Assembly: GCF_013340205.1 (NCBI RefSeq)
Contig: NZ_BJTG01000004.1
Location: forward strand, 248,001-312,000
Reading direction: 5' to 3'
DNA from: Anaeromyxobacter diazotrophicus
GTDB taxonomy: Bacteria; Myxococcota; Myxococcia; Myxococcales; Anaeromyxobacteraceae
Length of the DNA stretch: 64,000 nt
The translations under genes were made by a program, and so were the position numbers. Under the pieces are notes generated by a model. It was not told where the DNA came from, made no database searches, and saw only the letters and a list, made by a program, of their open reading frames with translations. Positions 9,986-19,807 of the stretch are shown one piece after another. Positions within the stretch are counted from its first letter, which is position 1. Each line of letters starts with the position of its first letter.

Positions 9986-11770
9986 ATGATCAGGGACCAC
10001 GTCATCGCGCTGTTCGAGAAGGCGCTCGCGCGCGGCGCCGCCGAGGGGCGCTGGCCGGCGCTCGCGGGCGGGTTCACGGTGGAGCCGCCGCGCGACCCCA
10101 AGCACGGCGACTTCGCGGTGAACGCCGCGATGGTGCTGGCGAAGCCGGCCCAGAAGCCGCCGCGCGAGCTGGCGCAGGCGCTGGTCGAGGTGGTGCGGGA
10201 GATCGACGCGGCGGGCGACGTCGCCTCGATGGAGGTGGCGGGGCCCGGCTTCGTCAACGTGCGGCTCGCCCCCGACCTCTGGTACCGCGCGCTCGGCGAG
10301 GTCGAGCGGCAGGGCGCGGCGTTCGGCCGGACGTCGGTGGGGAAGGGGAAGAAGGTCATCGTCGAGTACGTGTCGGCGAACCCCACCGGCCCCATGCACG
10401 TGGGCCACGGGCGCAACGCCGTCACGGGCGACGGGGTGGCGCGGCTGCTCCAGTGGAGCGGGCACGAGGTCACCCGCGAGTACTACGTCAACGACTACGG
10501 CGCCCAGGTGCAGACGCTGGCGCGCTCCGTCCACCTCCGGTACCAGCAGCTCCTCGGGCGCGCGGTGGAGATGCCGCCCAAGAGCTATCCGGGGGAGTAC
10601 GTGATCGACGTCGCGCGCGCCCTGAAGGAGGAGCACGGGGCGCGCTTCCTCGACGCGCCCGAGGCGGACTGGCTGGCGCTCTTCCGCGACCGCGCGGTGG
10701 CGCACGTCCTCGAGCTCATCCGCGGCGACCTGGCCGTGCTCGACATCACCTTCGACGTCTGGTCGTCCGAGAAGGCGCTCTACGCCTCCGGCGACGTGGA
10801 GCGCTTCCTCGCCCAGCTCGAGGCGAAGGGGCTCGTCTACGTCGGCAAGCTCCCGCCCCCGAAGTCGAAGAAGGGCGCGCCGCCGCCCCCGCCGCAGCCG
10901 GACGAGGAGGGCGTCTCCGTCTCCGACGACCTGACGCTCTTCCGCAGCTCGCAGTTCGGGGACGAGGTGGACCGGCCGGTCAAGAAGTCGGACGGGACGC
11001 CCACCTACTTCTGCGCCGACATCGCCTACCACTGGCAGAAGCGGCAGCGGGCGGAGGCGCTGGTGGACGTCCTCGGCGCCGACCACGGCGGCTACGTGCC
11101 CCGGCTGCAGGCCGCGCTGCAGGCGCTCGGCTACGACCGGAAGGACCTGCACGTGGTCCTCATCCAGATGGTGAACCTCACCCGCGGCGGCGAGGCGGTG
11201 AAGATGTCGAAGCGCGCCGGCACGGTGGTGAGCCTGCGCGAGGTGGTGGAGGAGGTGGGCGCCGACGCCACCCGGTTCCTCTTCTTCACCCGGCGCGCCG
11301 ACGCCCAGCTCGACTTCGACCTCGAGCTCGCCAAGCAGCAGACGCTCGACAACCCGGTGTTCTACGTGCAGTACGGCCACGCCCGCCTGGCGAGCATCCT
11401 CCGGAAGGCCGCCGAGGCCGGGCTCCCGCCGCCGGCCTTCGACCTGGCCGCGGCGCGCGCCCTCGTGCTGCCCGAGGAGCAGGATCTGCTGCGCCGCATC
11501 GTCTCCTTCCCCGACGTGCTGGCCGGGGCCGCGGTCGCCTACGAGCCGCACCGGGTCGCCTACTGGCTGCACGAGACCATCGCCGCCTTCCACGCCTACT
11601 ACACCGGCGGGAAGAAGAGCGGGGAGCGCGTCATCGGCCCCGACCCGGTGAAGACCGCGGCGCGCCTCTACCTGTGCAGCGCGCTGAAGCAAGCGCTCGC
11701 GAACGGGCTCTCGGCGCTGGGCGTCTCCGCGCCGGAGCGGATGGAGTCGCGCGACCTCGCCGAGGAGTAG
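9986..11770 (+). CDS. argS: Arginyl-tRNA synthetase
   Basis: Class I aminoacyl-tRNA synthetase charging tRNA-Arg. 594 residues: an N-terminal Add1-type domain, the HIGH-type motif NPTGPMHVGHGRN near residue 134, KMSKRAGTVVSL near 406, and the C-terminal anticodon-binding helices ending LGVSAPERM. An unusual proline- and lysine-rich insert (LPPPKSKKGAPPPPPQP) near residue 290 looks like a surface loop. A TTGCGC-N17-TATGCA promoter ends 8 bases before ATG 9986 and no ribosome site is seen, so the message may be leaderless. A GC-rich hairpin without a T-run follows the stop. Confidence 0.96.
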   Translation: MIRDHVIALFEKALARGAAEGRWPALAGGFTVEPPRDPKHGDFAVNAAMVLAKPAQKPPRELAQALVEVVREIDAAGDVASMEVAGPGFVNVRLAPDLWYRALGEVERQGAAFGRTSVGKGKKVIVEYVSANPTGPMHVGHGRNAVTGDGVARLLQWSGHEVTREYYVNDYGAQVQTLARSVHLRYQQLLGRAVEMPPKSYPGEYVIDVARALKEEHGARFLDAPEADWLALFRDRAVAHVLELIRGDLAVLDITFDVWSSEKALYASGDVERFLAQLEAKGLVYVGKLPPPKSKKGAPPPPPQPDEEGVSVSDDLTLFRSSQFGDEVDRPVKKSDGTPTYFCADIAYHWQKRQRAEALVDVLGADHGGYVPRLQAALQALGYDRKDLHVVLIQMVNLTRGGEAVKMSKRAGTVVSLREVVEEVGADATRFLFFTRRADAQLDFDLELAKQQTLDNPVFYVQYGHARLASILRKAAEAGLPPPAFDLAAARALVLPEEQDLLRRIVSFPDVLAGAAVAYEPHRVAYWLHETIAAFHAYYTGGKKSGERVIGPDPVKTAARLYLCSALKQALANGLSALGVSAPERMESRDLAEE

Positions 11771-11905
11771 GCGGGGAGGGGGGAGCGCGCGCCGCCAGGC
11801 GCGGCCTCCCGCCCCCGGTTCACGGGACCACCCGAAAACTGGCGGTATCGCCGGCCGCGCCTACCATGAGCCCCTGCCGCGCGTCGCGGCGAGGGAGCTC
11901 CAGGG

Positions 11906-12616
11906 ATGCGCGAGAACAGCCGCGTGCGGCGACAGCGTTCGGGGCTCGCGCTCGGCGCCACGCGCGCGGCCGCGCTGCTCGCGGTGGCGCTGGCGATGCT
12001 GGGCGGGGCGTTCCTGCTCGGCGTGTCGGTCGGCCGCCAGGCCGCGGCGGTGGCGCCGGCGACGCCGGTGGCGACCCGCGCTGCCCTCGACCACCTCGAC
12101 GACCTGCCGGCGATGCGCGACGAGGCGCCGCCGGTGCTCAAGGCGCCGCAGGTGCTGACCGACACCCGGCCGGTCGAGAAGGCGATGCCGCTCGCGCCGG
12201 CGAAGCTGGTCCCGACCCCGACCCCGACCTCGACCCCGACCTCGACCTCGACCCCGACCTCGATCCCGACCTCGACCTCGGCGGCGACCGCGACCGCGGC
12301 GGCCGCGAGCCCGAAGCAGCCGGGCGCGTCGCCTCCTTCGCCGCGCGCCGGCGCGGAGAGGGCTTCCCCACCCGCCGCGCCTCCCGGCGCCTTCACCATC
12401 CAGGTGGCCTCGTCCGCCAGCCGCGCCGACGCGGAGCGCTTCGCGGCGCGCCTCGCCGGCAAGGACCCCCGCGTCGTCGCGGCGGACGTCCCCGGGAAGG
12501 GCCGCTGGTACCGCGTCCAGCTCGGCTCCTACCCCACGCAGGAGCTGGCCCGGAAGGCGCTGCCCGAGCTCGCCCGCGCCGGCGTCCGCGGCCTGGTGGT
12601 GACCGCGTCGCGGTGA
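11906..12616 (+). CDS. SPOR-domain membrane protein
   Basis: 236 residues. A basic N-terminus precedes one membrane segment (AALLAVALAMLGGAFLLGVSV), then a low-complexity linker with a Thr/Pro/Ser repeat, and a C-terminal SPOR domain (FTIQVASSASRADAERF and then WYRVQLGSYPTQELARKA). SPOR domains bind denuded peptidoglycan at division sites, so a role in cell-envelope or septal functions is likely, as for FtsN/DedD-like proteins. The linker repeat is encoded by a hexanucleotide array. It follows argS by 135 bases and precedes a cupin gene; the three are not obviously related. Confidence 0.82.
   Translation: MRENSRVRRQRSGLALGATRAAALLAVALAMLGGAFLLGVSVGRQAAAVAPATPVATRAALDHLDDLPAMRDEAPPVLKAPQVLTDTRPVEKAMPLAPAKLVPTPTPTSTPTSTSTPTSIPTSTSAATATAAAASPKQPGASPPSPRAGAERASPPAAPPGAFTIQVASSASRADAERFAARLAGKDPRVVAADVPGKGRWYRVQLGSYPTQELARKALPELARAGVRGLVVTASR
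12211..12300 (+). repeat. Hexanucleotide (YCGACC) repeat in SPOR gene
   Basis: About 13 units of the six-base pattern CCGACC or TCGACC, with a few variants at the end, encode alternating Pro/Ser and Thr in the linker of the SPOR protein. Frame-neutral length variation would lengthen or shorten the periplasmic linker. Confidence 0.75.
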
Positions 12617-12633
12617 CGGGTTAGCTTGTCGGC

Positions 12634-12996
12634 ATGAAGACCTTCGACCAGCCCAAGCGCGTCGAGAAGCCGTGGGGCCACGAGCTGTGGTGGGCCCAGA
12701 CCGACCGCTACGTCGGCAAGCTGCTCCACGTGAAGGCAGGCCACCAGCTCTCGCTCCAGTACCACCGGAAGAAGGACGAGACGATCCACCTCTGGAGCGG
12801 CCAGCTCACCCTGGTGCTCGACGAGGACGGCTCGGGGCTCACCGAGCACCGGCTCTCGCCCGGCGAGAGCTACCGCGTGAAGCCCGGCACCAAGCACCGG
12901 ATGATCGCCGTCACCGACTGCGACATCCTCGAGGCCTCCACCCCGGAGGTCGAGGACGTCGTGCGGCTCGAGGACTCCTACGGGCGGGCGGGGTAG
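12634..12996 (+). CDS. Cupin, mannose-6-phosphate isomerase type II-like
   Basis: 120 residues forming a single cupin barrel like the C-terminal domain of bifunctional ManC/AlgA: VEKPWGHELWW, then LLHVKAGHQLSLQYHRKKDETIHL with the metal-binding histidines and glutamate, and GESYRVKPGTKHRM. It probably interconverts mannose-6-phosphate and fructose-6-phosphate or binds another sugar phosphate; a free-standing cupin this small is not certain to be catalytic. TAGCTT (12622-12627) lies exactly 6 bases before ATG 12634 and there is no ribosome site, predicting a leaderless mRNA. Confidence 0.78.
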   Translation: MKTFDQPKRVEKPWGHELWWAQTDRYVGKLLHVKAGHQLSLQYHRKKDETIHLWSGQLTLVLDEDGSGLTEHRLSPGESYRVKPGTKHRMIAVTDCDILEASTPEVEDVVRLEDSYGRAG

Positions 12997-13008
12997 AACG
13001 CGGCCGAG

Positions 13009-13036
13009 GTAGGGAGGGGGCTCGTCCCCCGCCGCG
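13009..13036. repeat. Short GC-rich palindrome, GGGGGCTCGTCCCCC family
   Basis: GTAGG then GAGGGGG, loop CTCGT, CCCCC and GCCGC. It shares its core GGGGGCTCGTCCCCC with the copy at 18883 and a close variant with the pair at 62562-62621. It lies between the convergent cupin and GYF genes and can form a hairpin in RNA from both strands; there is no T-run. Confidence 0.7.
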
Positions 13037-13037
13037 C

Positions 13038-13322
13038 TCAGCGCAGCCCGCGCGCGAGCAGCGCCAGCGCGAGCGCGAGGATCATCGCCGCCGCCAGCAC
13101 CACCAGCATCCGGCGCGGATCGGCGCGCCGGTCGCGGACGCCGTGCAAGGCCGGCATGCGCCCGGCCGGCGTCCAGCGCTCCGCCCCCTCCTGCCGCACC
13201 AGGTCGTCGTCGGACAGGAAGCCCTGGGCATAGAGCGCGTGCAGGTCTGCGAGGCTCGGGCACACGAGCTCCTCGCCCTGCCGGTTCCTGATGACGTAGC
13301 GCGCCGGCGCCCGCGGGGTCAT
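13038..13322 (-). CDS. Small GYF-like membrane protein
   Basis: 94 residues. The N-terminal 60 residues resemble the GYF_2-type domain common in myxobacterial signalling and envelope proteins (YVIRNRQGEELVCPS, then YAQGFLSDDDLVRQEG, then ERWTPAGRMPAL). A C-terminal membrane anchor follows (MLVVLAAAMILALALALLARG). The start overlaps the stop of the FAD-dependent gene upstream on the same strand (ATGA), so the two are co-translated. Function unknown; a tail-anchored adaptor is a reasonable guess. A protein at 27599 has a similar domain plus a membrane segment. Confidence 0.75.
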   Translation of the reverse strand: MTPRAPARYVIRNRQGEELVCPSLADLHALYAQGFLSDDDLVRQEGAERWTPAGRMPALHGVRDRRADPRRMLVVLAAAMILALALALLARGLR

Positions 13323-14911
13323 GCCGGGCCCAGCTCCGCGCAGATGGCCTCCGCCGCGCGCAGCCCGTCCACCGCCGAGGAGACGATGCCGCCCGCGTAG
13401 CCGGCGCCCTCGCCGGCGGGGTAGACGCCGCCCAGGCCCGGGGCCTGGTAGTCCTCGCCGCGGACGAGGCGGCAGGGGGAGCTGGTGCGCGACTCGACGC
13501 CGATGAGGACCGCCTCGCCGGTGAGGTAGCCGCGCATCCGCCGCTCGAAGGCGCGCAGGCCGTCGCGCAGGGCGGCCTGGACCTGGGGCGGGTAGAGCGT
13601 CGCCAGGTCGGCGTGGACCAGGCCGGGCGGGTAGGACGACCTCCCGGGCGGCTGGCCGGGCCGGCCCGCCACGTAGTCGGCGATGCGCTGCGCGGGAGCC
13701 CGGTACCCTCCGCCGCCCAGCGCGTAGGCGCGCGCCTCCCACTTGCGCTGCCAGGCGAGGCCCGCCAGCGGCCCGTGGAAGCCCTCGGCCTCGAAGTCGG
13801 CCGGGCTCACCGCGGCCACCACGCCCGCGTTGGCCAGGCGGGAGCTGCGGTGCGAGTTCGACATCCCGTTGGTGCACTGGAGGCCGGGCTCGGTGGGGGT
13901 CGGCACCACCACGCCGCCCGGGCACATGCAGAACGAGAAGACGCCGCGCGCCTGGCCCTCGACGCGCGGGTTGTCGGCGAGCTTGTAGTCGGCGGGCGGG
14001 AGGCCGGGCCGGCCGGCCGCGGCGCCGTACTGGATCTGGTCGATGAGCGCCTGGGGGTGCTCGGCGCGGAAGCCGACCGCGAACGGCTTCGCCTCGATGG
14101 GCCAGCCGCGCGCGGCGAAGAGCTCGAACAGCTCGCGGGCGCTGTTCCCCGGCGCGAGCACCAGCCGGTCGCAGGGGAGGGTGCGGCCGTCGGCGAGCAC
14201 GAGCCCGCGCACGCGCCCCTCGCGCAGCTCGAGGTCGACCGCCCGGGCGTTCCAGTGGAACTCGCAGCCGCCCGCCTCCAGCTCGGCGCGCATGGCCGAG
14301 ACGGCCCCGGGCAGCAGGTCGGAGCCGACGTGCGGCTTCCCCTCCGCCAGGATGCGGGACACGCCGCCGTAGTGCGCGAAGAGCTCCACCACCCGCCGCA
14401 CCGCCGGGTGGTGGATGCGCGTCCCCAGCTTGCCGTCGGTGTAGGCGCCGGCGCCGCCCTCGCCGAAGCTCATGTTCGACTCGGGATCGAGCTCGCCGCT
14501 GCGCATGAGCCGGGTCACGTCGAGCCGGCGCGGCTCGACGCGCTTCCCGCGGTCGACCACGATCGAGCGCACGCCGCGCGCGAGCAGCGCGTGGGCGCAG
14601 AAGAGCCCGGCGGGCCCGGCGCCCAGGATGACCGGCGGCAGCTCGGGCGCGCGCACCGGGCCGGGCTCGGGCTCGGGCGCCGGGGCTGGCGAGACGTCCG
14701 GGCGCGCGCCCGCCAGCTCGCCTTCCAGCGACACCTCGAGGTTCACGAGCCAGCGCGGGTGGCCCTTCTTCCGGGCGTCGAGCGAGCGGCGGAGCACGGC
14801 CACGTCGCGCAGCGCGCCGCGCCCGACGCCGAGCTTCTCGGCGGCGCGGGAGACGAGCAGCGCCTCGTCCTCGTCGAGCCAGAGGGGAATGTTGACGACG
14901 CGGTAGCGCAT
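13319..14911 (-). CDS. FAD-dependent dehydrogenase-like protein (COG2509 type)
   Basis: 530 residues. The first 90 residues form a small alpha/beta domain (MRYRVVNIPLWLDEDEALL and so on) found in the uncharacterised FAD-dependent dehydrogenase family. The flavoprotein core follows: PVILGAGPAGLFCAHAL is the dinucleotide fold with GxGxxG, FGEGGAGAYTDGKL binds near the flavin, and GGVYPAGEGAGYAGGI near the C-terminus is the second flavin motif. The family's substrate is unknown. It heads a two-gene minus-strand operon with the GYF-like gene. Confidence 0.85.
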   Translation of the reverse strand: MRYRVVNIPLWLDEDEALLVSRAAEKLGVGRGALRDVAVLRRSLDARKKGHPRWLVNLEVSLEGELAGARPDVSPAPAPEPEPGPVRAPELPPVILGAGPAGLFCAHALLARGVRSIVVDRGKRVEPRRLDVTRLMRSGELDPESNMSFGEGGAGAYTDGKLGTRIHHPAVRRVVELFAHYGGVSRILAEGKPHVGSDLLPGAVSAMRAELEAGGCEFHWNARAVDLELREGRVRGLVLADGRTLPCDRLVLAPGNSARELFELFAARGWPIEAKPFAVGFRAEHPQALIDQIQYGAAAGRPGLPPADYKLADNPRVEGQARGVFSFCMCPGGVVVPTPTEPGLQCTNGMSNSHRSSRLANAGVVAAVSPADFEAEGFHGPLAGLAWQRKWEARAYALGGGGYRAPAQRIADYVAGRPGQPPGRSSYPPGLVHADLATLYPPQVQAALRDGLRAFERRMRGYLTGEAVLIGVESRTSSPCRLVRGEDYQAPGLGGVYPAGEGAGYAGGIVSSAVDGLRAAEAICAELGPA

Positions 14912-15076
14912 GGCGGCGAGGGGGGCGGGGCGGGGCGGGGCGACGAACCCGGTCAGGCTGCGAAGGTGTCTACGCGATGCGGCTGCTCTGGCGGTGGGCG
15001 GTGCGAAGCGCGGTTCGCGGTCGGTCTGGGAGACGGGAGGGGTCGATATCCTATAAGGGCCCGGAATTCTGGATGA

Positions 15077-15117
15077 CGTAATGCGTTACGCGGGCTGGCC
15101 CGTCCCTTGCTCAAGGG
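15077..15117. promoter_or_regulatory. Two inverted repeats upstream of small gene
   Basis: CGTAA-TGCG-TTACG (15077-15090) and CCCTTG-CT-CAAGGG (15104-15117) stand 14 bases apart in the 277-base space between the FAD gene and the small gene at 15189. Both are perfect and lie in DNA less GC-rich than the surroundings, next to TATAAG (15052-15057). They look like protein-binding operators; the regulator is unknown. Confidence 0.4.
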
Positions 15118-15188
15118 GGTTCCAGAGACACCGTACCACCTCGTCGCCGTCGCTGGGGCCACGCCCTGACGGTTTTTGGAGCGAAGCC

Positions 15189-15395
15189 ATGATGGTCCCC
15201 TCGATGCTGGACAACAAGGCCACGAAGATCCTCGCGAAGTCGCTGTTCAAGGAGCTGCGCGGCAACGGCTACACCGCCAACCAGATCCTGGGGCTCTCCA
15301 CCGAGCTCATCGACCTCGTGACCCAGGACCTGCGCGAGGCGAACGGCGCGGCGCAGGTGCCGGCCGTCGGGGACGAGCTGCGCGCGACGGCATAA
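15189..15395 (+). CDS. Small conserved hypothetical protein
   Basis: 68 residues starting MMVPSMLDNKATKILAKSL. It is mostly helical, with no cysteines and no membrane segment (FKELRGNGYTANQILGLST, then ELIDLVTQDLREANG). A GGAG ribosome site lies about 7 bases before ATG 15189. A good intrinsic terminator follows, and the upstream region has two inverted repeats, so it is probably an independently regulated small protein. Not recognised; a small regulator or stress protein is possible but unsupported. Confidence 0.7.
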   Translation: MMVPSMLDNKATKILAKSLFKELRGNGYTANQILGLSTELIDLVTQDLREANGAAQVPAVGDELRATA

Positions 15396-15428
15396 CCGCG
15401 CACCTCCTCCCGAGTCGTGCCAGCCCGG

Positions 15429-15462
15429 ACGGCGCCGAAAGCGGCGCCGTTCTTCATTTTTT
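15429..15462 (+). terminator. Intrinsic terminator
   Basis: Perfect 9-bp stem ACGGCGCCG / CGGCGCCGT with an AAAG tetraloop, followed by TCTTCATTTTTT. It ends the small gene at 15189 and insulates the gapA promoter just downstream. Confidence 0.92.
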
Positions 15463-15477
15463 CCGTCCGGGTTTCCG

Positions 15478-15506
15478 TTGACTGCGGCGGGCGGTGCAAG
15501 TAGGTT
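15478..15506 (+). promoter_or_regulatory. Promoter of the gapA-pgk-tpiA-secG operon
   Basis: TTGACT (15478-15483), 17 bases, TAGGTT (15501-15506). The -10 box is identical to that of rpsA. Transcription is predicted to start near 15513, with a leader of about 44 bases to gapA. Confidence 0.65.
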
Positions 15507-15556
15507 ACGCGCGGCTTCGCTCACCCCACACACACGGTTCCGGGAGGGATTCGTCC

Positions 15557-16558
15557 ATGGCGCGGATCGCTATCAACGGCTTCGGTCGCATCGGGCGCTG
15601 CATCGTACGCGCCGCGCTGGAGCGGGGGGAGAAGGACCTCGAGTTCGTCTCCATCAACGACCTCACCGACACGAAGACGCTCGCCCACCTGCTCAAGTAC
15701 GACTCGGTCCACGGCGTCCTCGACGCCGAGGTGAAGGCGACCGAGAAGGGCATCGTGGTCAACGGCAAGGAGATCCAGGTCACCGCGGTGAAGAACCCGG
15801 GTGAGCTGCCGCACGGCGCCAACAAGGTGGACCTCGTCCTCGAGTGCACCGGACTCTTCACCGAGCGGGCCAAGGCCGAGGCGCACCTCGCCGCCGGCGC
15901 CCCGCGCGTGCTCATCTCGGCCCCTGGCAAGAACGTCGACATCACGGTCGCCTACGGCATCAACCACGAGCAGCTCGACCGCGCGAAGCACAAGGTCATC
16001 TCGAACGCCTCCTGCACCACCAACTGCCTCACCCCGGTGGCCAAGGTCCTGCTCGAGAGCTTCGGCATCAAGCGCGGCCTCATGACCACCATCCACAGCT
16101 ACACCAACGACCAGAACCTGCTCGACCTGCCGCACAAGGACCTGCGCCGGGCCCGCGCCGCCGCCCTGTCGATGATCCCCTCCACCACCGGCGCCGCCAA
16201 GGCGGTGGCCGAGGTGATCCCGCAGCTCAAGGGGAAGCTCCACGGCACCGCCGTCCGCGTCCCGACGCCCAACGTCTCGCTGGTGGACCTCACCGTCGAA
16301 ACCGAGAAGCCGGTGACCGCCGAGAGCATCAACGCGGCCTTCCAGGCGGCGGCCCGCGGGCCGCTCAAGGGCGTGCTGCAGTACTCGGACGAGCCGACCG
16401 TCTCCGTCGACTACAACGGCAACCCGCACTCCTCGATCTTCGACGCGACGAGCACGTTCGTCATCGACGGGACGTTCGCGAAGGTCTTCGCCTGGTACGA
16501 CAACGAGTGGGGCTTCTCGAACCGGATGGTCGACGTCGCCAAGTACCTCACCAAGTGA
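15557..16558 (+). CDS. gapA: Glyceraldehyde-3-phosphate dehydrogenase
   Basis: Glycolytic enzyme forming 1,3-bisphosphoglycerate. 333 residues: NAD-binding start [15 protein letters not shown], catalytic cysteine in [13 protein letters not shown], the histidine segment [14 protein letters not shown], and the ending [22 protein letters not shown] 15557 has GGAGGG about 8 bases upstream. An ATG-proximal reading upstream is excluded because homology begins at MARIAING. It is first in a gap-pgk-tpiA-secG operon with gaps of only a few bases. Confidence 0.97.
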   Translation: MARIAINGFGRIGRCIVRAALERGEKDLEFVSINDLTDTKTLAHLLKYDSVHGVLDAEVKATEKGIVVNGKEIQVTAVKNPGELPHGANKVDLVLECTGLFTERAKAEAHLAAGAPRVLISAPGKNVDITVAYGINHEQLDRAKHKVISNASCTTNCLTPVAKVLLESFGIKRGLMTTIHSYTNDQNLLDLPHKDLRRARAAALSMIPSTTGAAKAVAEVIPQLKGKLHGTAVRVPTPNVSLVDLTVETEKPVTAESINAAFQAAARGPLKGVLQYSDEPTVSVDYNGNPHSSIFDATSTFVIDGTFAKVFAWYDNEWGFSNRMVDVAKYLTK

Positions 16559-16566
16559 GGCCGGCC

Positions 16567-17757
16567 ATGGCGCTCAGGACCCTCGACGCGCTCCAGCTCG
16601 CCGGGAAGCGCGTCTTCATCCGCGTCGACTTCAACGTCCCGCTCGACGAAGCCGGGAAGGTCTCGGACGACCGGCGCATCCGCGCCGCCCTGCCCACCAT
16701 CCGCCGCGCGGTGGAGCAGCGGGCGAAGGTCATCCTGGCCTCGCACCTCGGGCGGCCGAAGGGCAAGCCCGAGGACAAGAAGAAGTACACGCTGCTCCCG
16801 GTGGCCGAGCGGCTGCAAGAGCTGCTCGACCAGGAGATCGTGTTCGCCGACGACTGCATCGGCGACGGGGTGAAGAAGCTCGTCAAGGAGCTCAAGGACG
16901 GGCAGGTGCTCCTGCTCGAGAACCTGCGCTTCCACCCCGAGGAGGAGGCGAACGACGAGGGGTTCGCGAAGGAGCTGGCGAGCCTCGCCGACGTGTGGGT
17001 GAACGACGCGTTCGGCACCGCCCACCGCGCCCACGCCTCCACCGCCGGCATGGCGAAGTTCGTGAAGGAGAAGGCGGCCGGGTACCTCATCCAGAAGGAG
17101 GTCGAGTACCTGGGCAAGGCGCTCCTGCGCCCGGAGAAGCCGTTCGTCGCCATCCTGGGCGGCGCCAAGGTCTCCGACAAGATCAAGGTGCTCGAGAACC
17201 TGCTCGCCAAGGCCGACGCGGTCTGCATCGGCGGCGCCATGGCCTACACCTTCCTCAAGGCCGAGGGCGTGCCGGTCGGGAAGAGCAAGGTCGAGGAGGA
17301 CAAGCTCGACCTCGCCCGCGCCATCCTCGAGAAGGCGAAGGCGCGCGGGGTGGACTTCATGCTGCCGGTGGACCACGTCTGCGGCGCCGAGGCCACCGCG
17401 ACCGCGAAGCGCGAGGTGGTGAACGACCGGGCCATCCCGGACGGCCTCATCGGCCTCGACATCGGCCCGAAGACGCTCGACCGGTACCGGCAGCGCGTGC
17501 TCTCCGCCAAGACCGTCTTCTGGAACGGCCCCATGGGCCTCTTCGAGCAGAAGCCGTGGGCGGAGGGCACGTTCGGCGTCGCCCGCGCCATGGCCGAGTC
17601 GCCGGCGGTGACGGTGGTGGGCGGCGGCGACAGCGCGGCGGCGGTCGAGGAGGCCGGGCTGGTCCCGAAGATGAAGCACGTCTCCACCGGCGGCGGCGCC
17701 AGCCTCGAGTTCGTCGAGGGGCGCGTCCTCCCCGGCATCCAGGTGCTGGAGAGCTAG
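16567..17757 (+). CDS. pgk: Phosphoglycerate kinase
   Basis: Transfers phosphate from 1,3-bisphosphoglycerate to ADP. 396 residues with the family landmarks [56 protein letters not shown] and the C-terminal [14 protein letters not shown]. The start ATG 16567 is 8 bases after gapA and the stop is 2 bases before tpiA, consistent with one glycolytic transcript. Confidence 0.97.
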   Translation: MALRTLDALQLAGKRVFIRVDFNVPLDEAGKVSDDRRIRAALPTIRRAVEQRAKVILASHLGRPKGKPEDKKKYTLLPVAERLQELLDQEIVFADDCIGDGVKKLVKELKDGQVLLLENLRFHPEEEANDEGFAKELASLADVWVNDAFGTAHRAHASTAGMAKFVKEKAAGYLIQKEVEYLGKALLRPEKPFVAILGGAKVSDKIKVLENLLAKADAVCIGGAMAYTFLKAEGVPVGKSKVEEDKLDLARAILEKAKARGVDFMLPVDHVCGAEATATAKREVVNDRAIPDGLIGLDIGPKTLDRYRQRVLSAKTVFWNGPMGLFEQKPWAEGTFGVARAMAESPAVTVVGGGDSAAAVEEAGLVPKMKHVSTGGGASLEFVEGRVLPGIQVLES

Positions 17758-17759
17758 CG

Positions 17760-18523
<764 letters not shown>

Positions 18524-18527
<4 letters not shown>

Positions 18528-18886
18528 TCACCCTCGTCACCGTCGTCCACGTCATCGTCTGCGTCGTCCTCATCCTCGTGATCTTGCTGCAGGCCGGGAA
18601 GGGCGGCGGCATGGGCGCGGCCTTCGGTGGCGGCTCGCAGACGGTCTTCGGCGGCCGCGGCGCGCAGACCTTCCTCGGCAAGGTGACGAGCGCCTGCGCG
18701 GCGATCTTCATGATCACCTCGCTCACGCTCGCCTACCACGCCTCCCACACCAGCTCGGTCGTGAAGCCCGACTTCGCCGCCCCGGCGCGGCCGGCCGGCC
18801 CGACCGGCGAGACGAACGTCCCGGCGCCTCCGCCGCTCGGCCAGACGAGCGCTCCGCAGAGCCCGGCGCCCGCGCCCGCGAAGTAG
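18524..18886 (+). CDS. secG: Protein-export membrane subunit SecG
   Basis: Auxiliary subunit of the SecYEG translocon. 120 residues: two membrane segments ([20 protein letters not shown] and [17 protein letters not shown]) around the conserved loop [22 protein letters not shown], then a Pro/Ala-rich tail of about 45 residues. The start is TTG 18524, overlapping the tpiA stop (TTGA), with AAAGGTG as ribosome site; no other in-frame start fits. The TAG stop lies within a short GC-rich palindrome of a dispersed family. tpiA-secG linkage is common in bacteria. Confidence 0.93.
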
Positions 18887-18909
18887 GCGGGGGCTCGTCC
18901 CCCGCCGCA
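18883..18909. repeat. Short GC-rich palindrome overlapping the secG stop
   Basis: GTAGGCGGGGG, loop CTCGT, CCCCCGCCGC. The TAG within it is the secG stop codon. It shares the core GGGGGCTCGTCCCCC with the element at 13009 and is close to the pair at 62562-62621. A classical terminator follows 13 bases later. Confidence 0.75.
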
Positions 18910-18922
18910 GCGCCTCCAAAAG

Positions 18923-18951
18923 AAAAGGGACCCGTCGCCGGGTCCCTTTTT
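18923..18951. terminator. Strong bidirectional terminator
   Basis: AAAAGGGACCC (18923-18933), loop GTCGCC, GGGTCCCTTTT (18940-18950) and a further T. The A-run and T-run make it work on both strands: it ends the glycolytic operon on the plus strand and the tRNA-Leu transcript on the minus strand. Confidence 0.93.
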
Positions 18952-18968
18952 CGTTGCTGCTTCTCGAG

Positions 18969-19050
18969 TGCCCAGGGCGAGATTCGAACTCGCACGCCTT
19001 ACGGCGCCACCCCCTCAAGATGGTGTGTCTACCAGTTCCACCACCTGGGC
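18969..19050 (-). tRNA. tRNA-Leu (anticodon GAG)
   Basis: Minus-strand cloverleaf: acceptor GCCCAGG / CCTGGGC with discriminator A, D arm with GGTAGACAC, anticodon stem CCATC / GGTGG with loop TTGAGGG (anticodon GAG), long variable arm CGCC-GTAA-GGCG, and T arm GCGAG-TTCGAAT-CTCGC. The long variable arm identifies a class II tRNA. CCA is not encoded. Confidence 0.95.
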
Positions 19051-19144
19051 GTTTCGGCGGGGCTTATCTAGCAAACGGCCGTCTGGGGCGCAAGGAGGCG
19101 TTGCGCGTGCTTGCCACTTCTCCGGCGTGCGTTACCCATCTCAC

Positions 19145-19351
19145 ATGAACACGGAGCTTCAGGAGGAGACGACGACTCGCGATCTGGACCTGCCGGGCGC
19201 CTGCGTGGGCTGCGGCGGACCCCTCGCCGCCCGCTTCAGCCCGGGGCGCGCACATGGTGTGTGCTTCACCTGCCACCTCGTCAGCGAGCTGGGCCTGGCC
19301 CGCTCCGCCGAGGGCGTGCAGCTCATCCAGCTGCCCCGCGCAGCCGCCTAG
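19145..19351 (+). CDS. Small zinc-ribbon-like protein
   Basis: 68 residues. Two cysteine pairs, CVGCGG and CFTCH, are spaced like a small zinc ribbon. The flanks are acidic N-terminally (NTELQEETTTRDLD) and hydrophobic C-terminally (LGLARSAEGVQLIQL). No ribosome site is obvious upstream of ATG 19145, so the call rests on the ordered cysteines. It sits alone between the tRNA and the ferredoxin gene, convergent with the latter. Function unknown. Confidence 0.5.
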   Translation: MNTELQEETTTRDLDLPGACVGCGGPLAARFSPGRAHGVCFTCHLVSELGLARSAEGVQLIQLPRAAA

Positions 19352-19458
19352 GCGGCCGCGGGCGGCGCCGGGGGCCCCGAGGCCCTCCAGCGGGCCCGGG
19401 AGGTCTCCAGAGGCCTTCCCGCGGCCCCGCCGAGGCGCCGCCGGACGCCGGGGACCCG

Positions 19459-19785
<327 letters not shown>

Positions 19786-19807
19786 GAGGGAACGCTCCTT
19801 TCGCGCA

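Noticed and set aside
12211-12300. CRISPR-like array
   Set aside because: Units are six bases with no spacers, and lie inside a coding frame. The 24-base units at 32236-32343 are likewise coding repeats without spacers.
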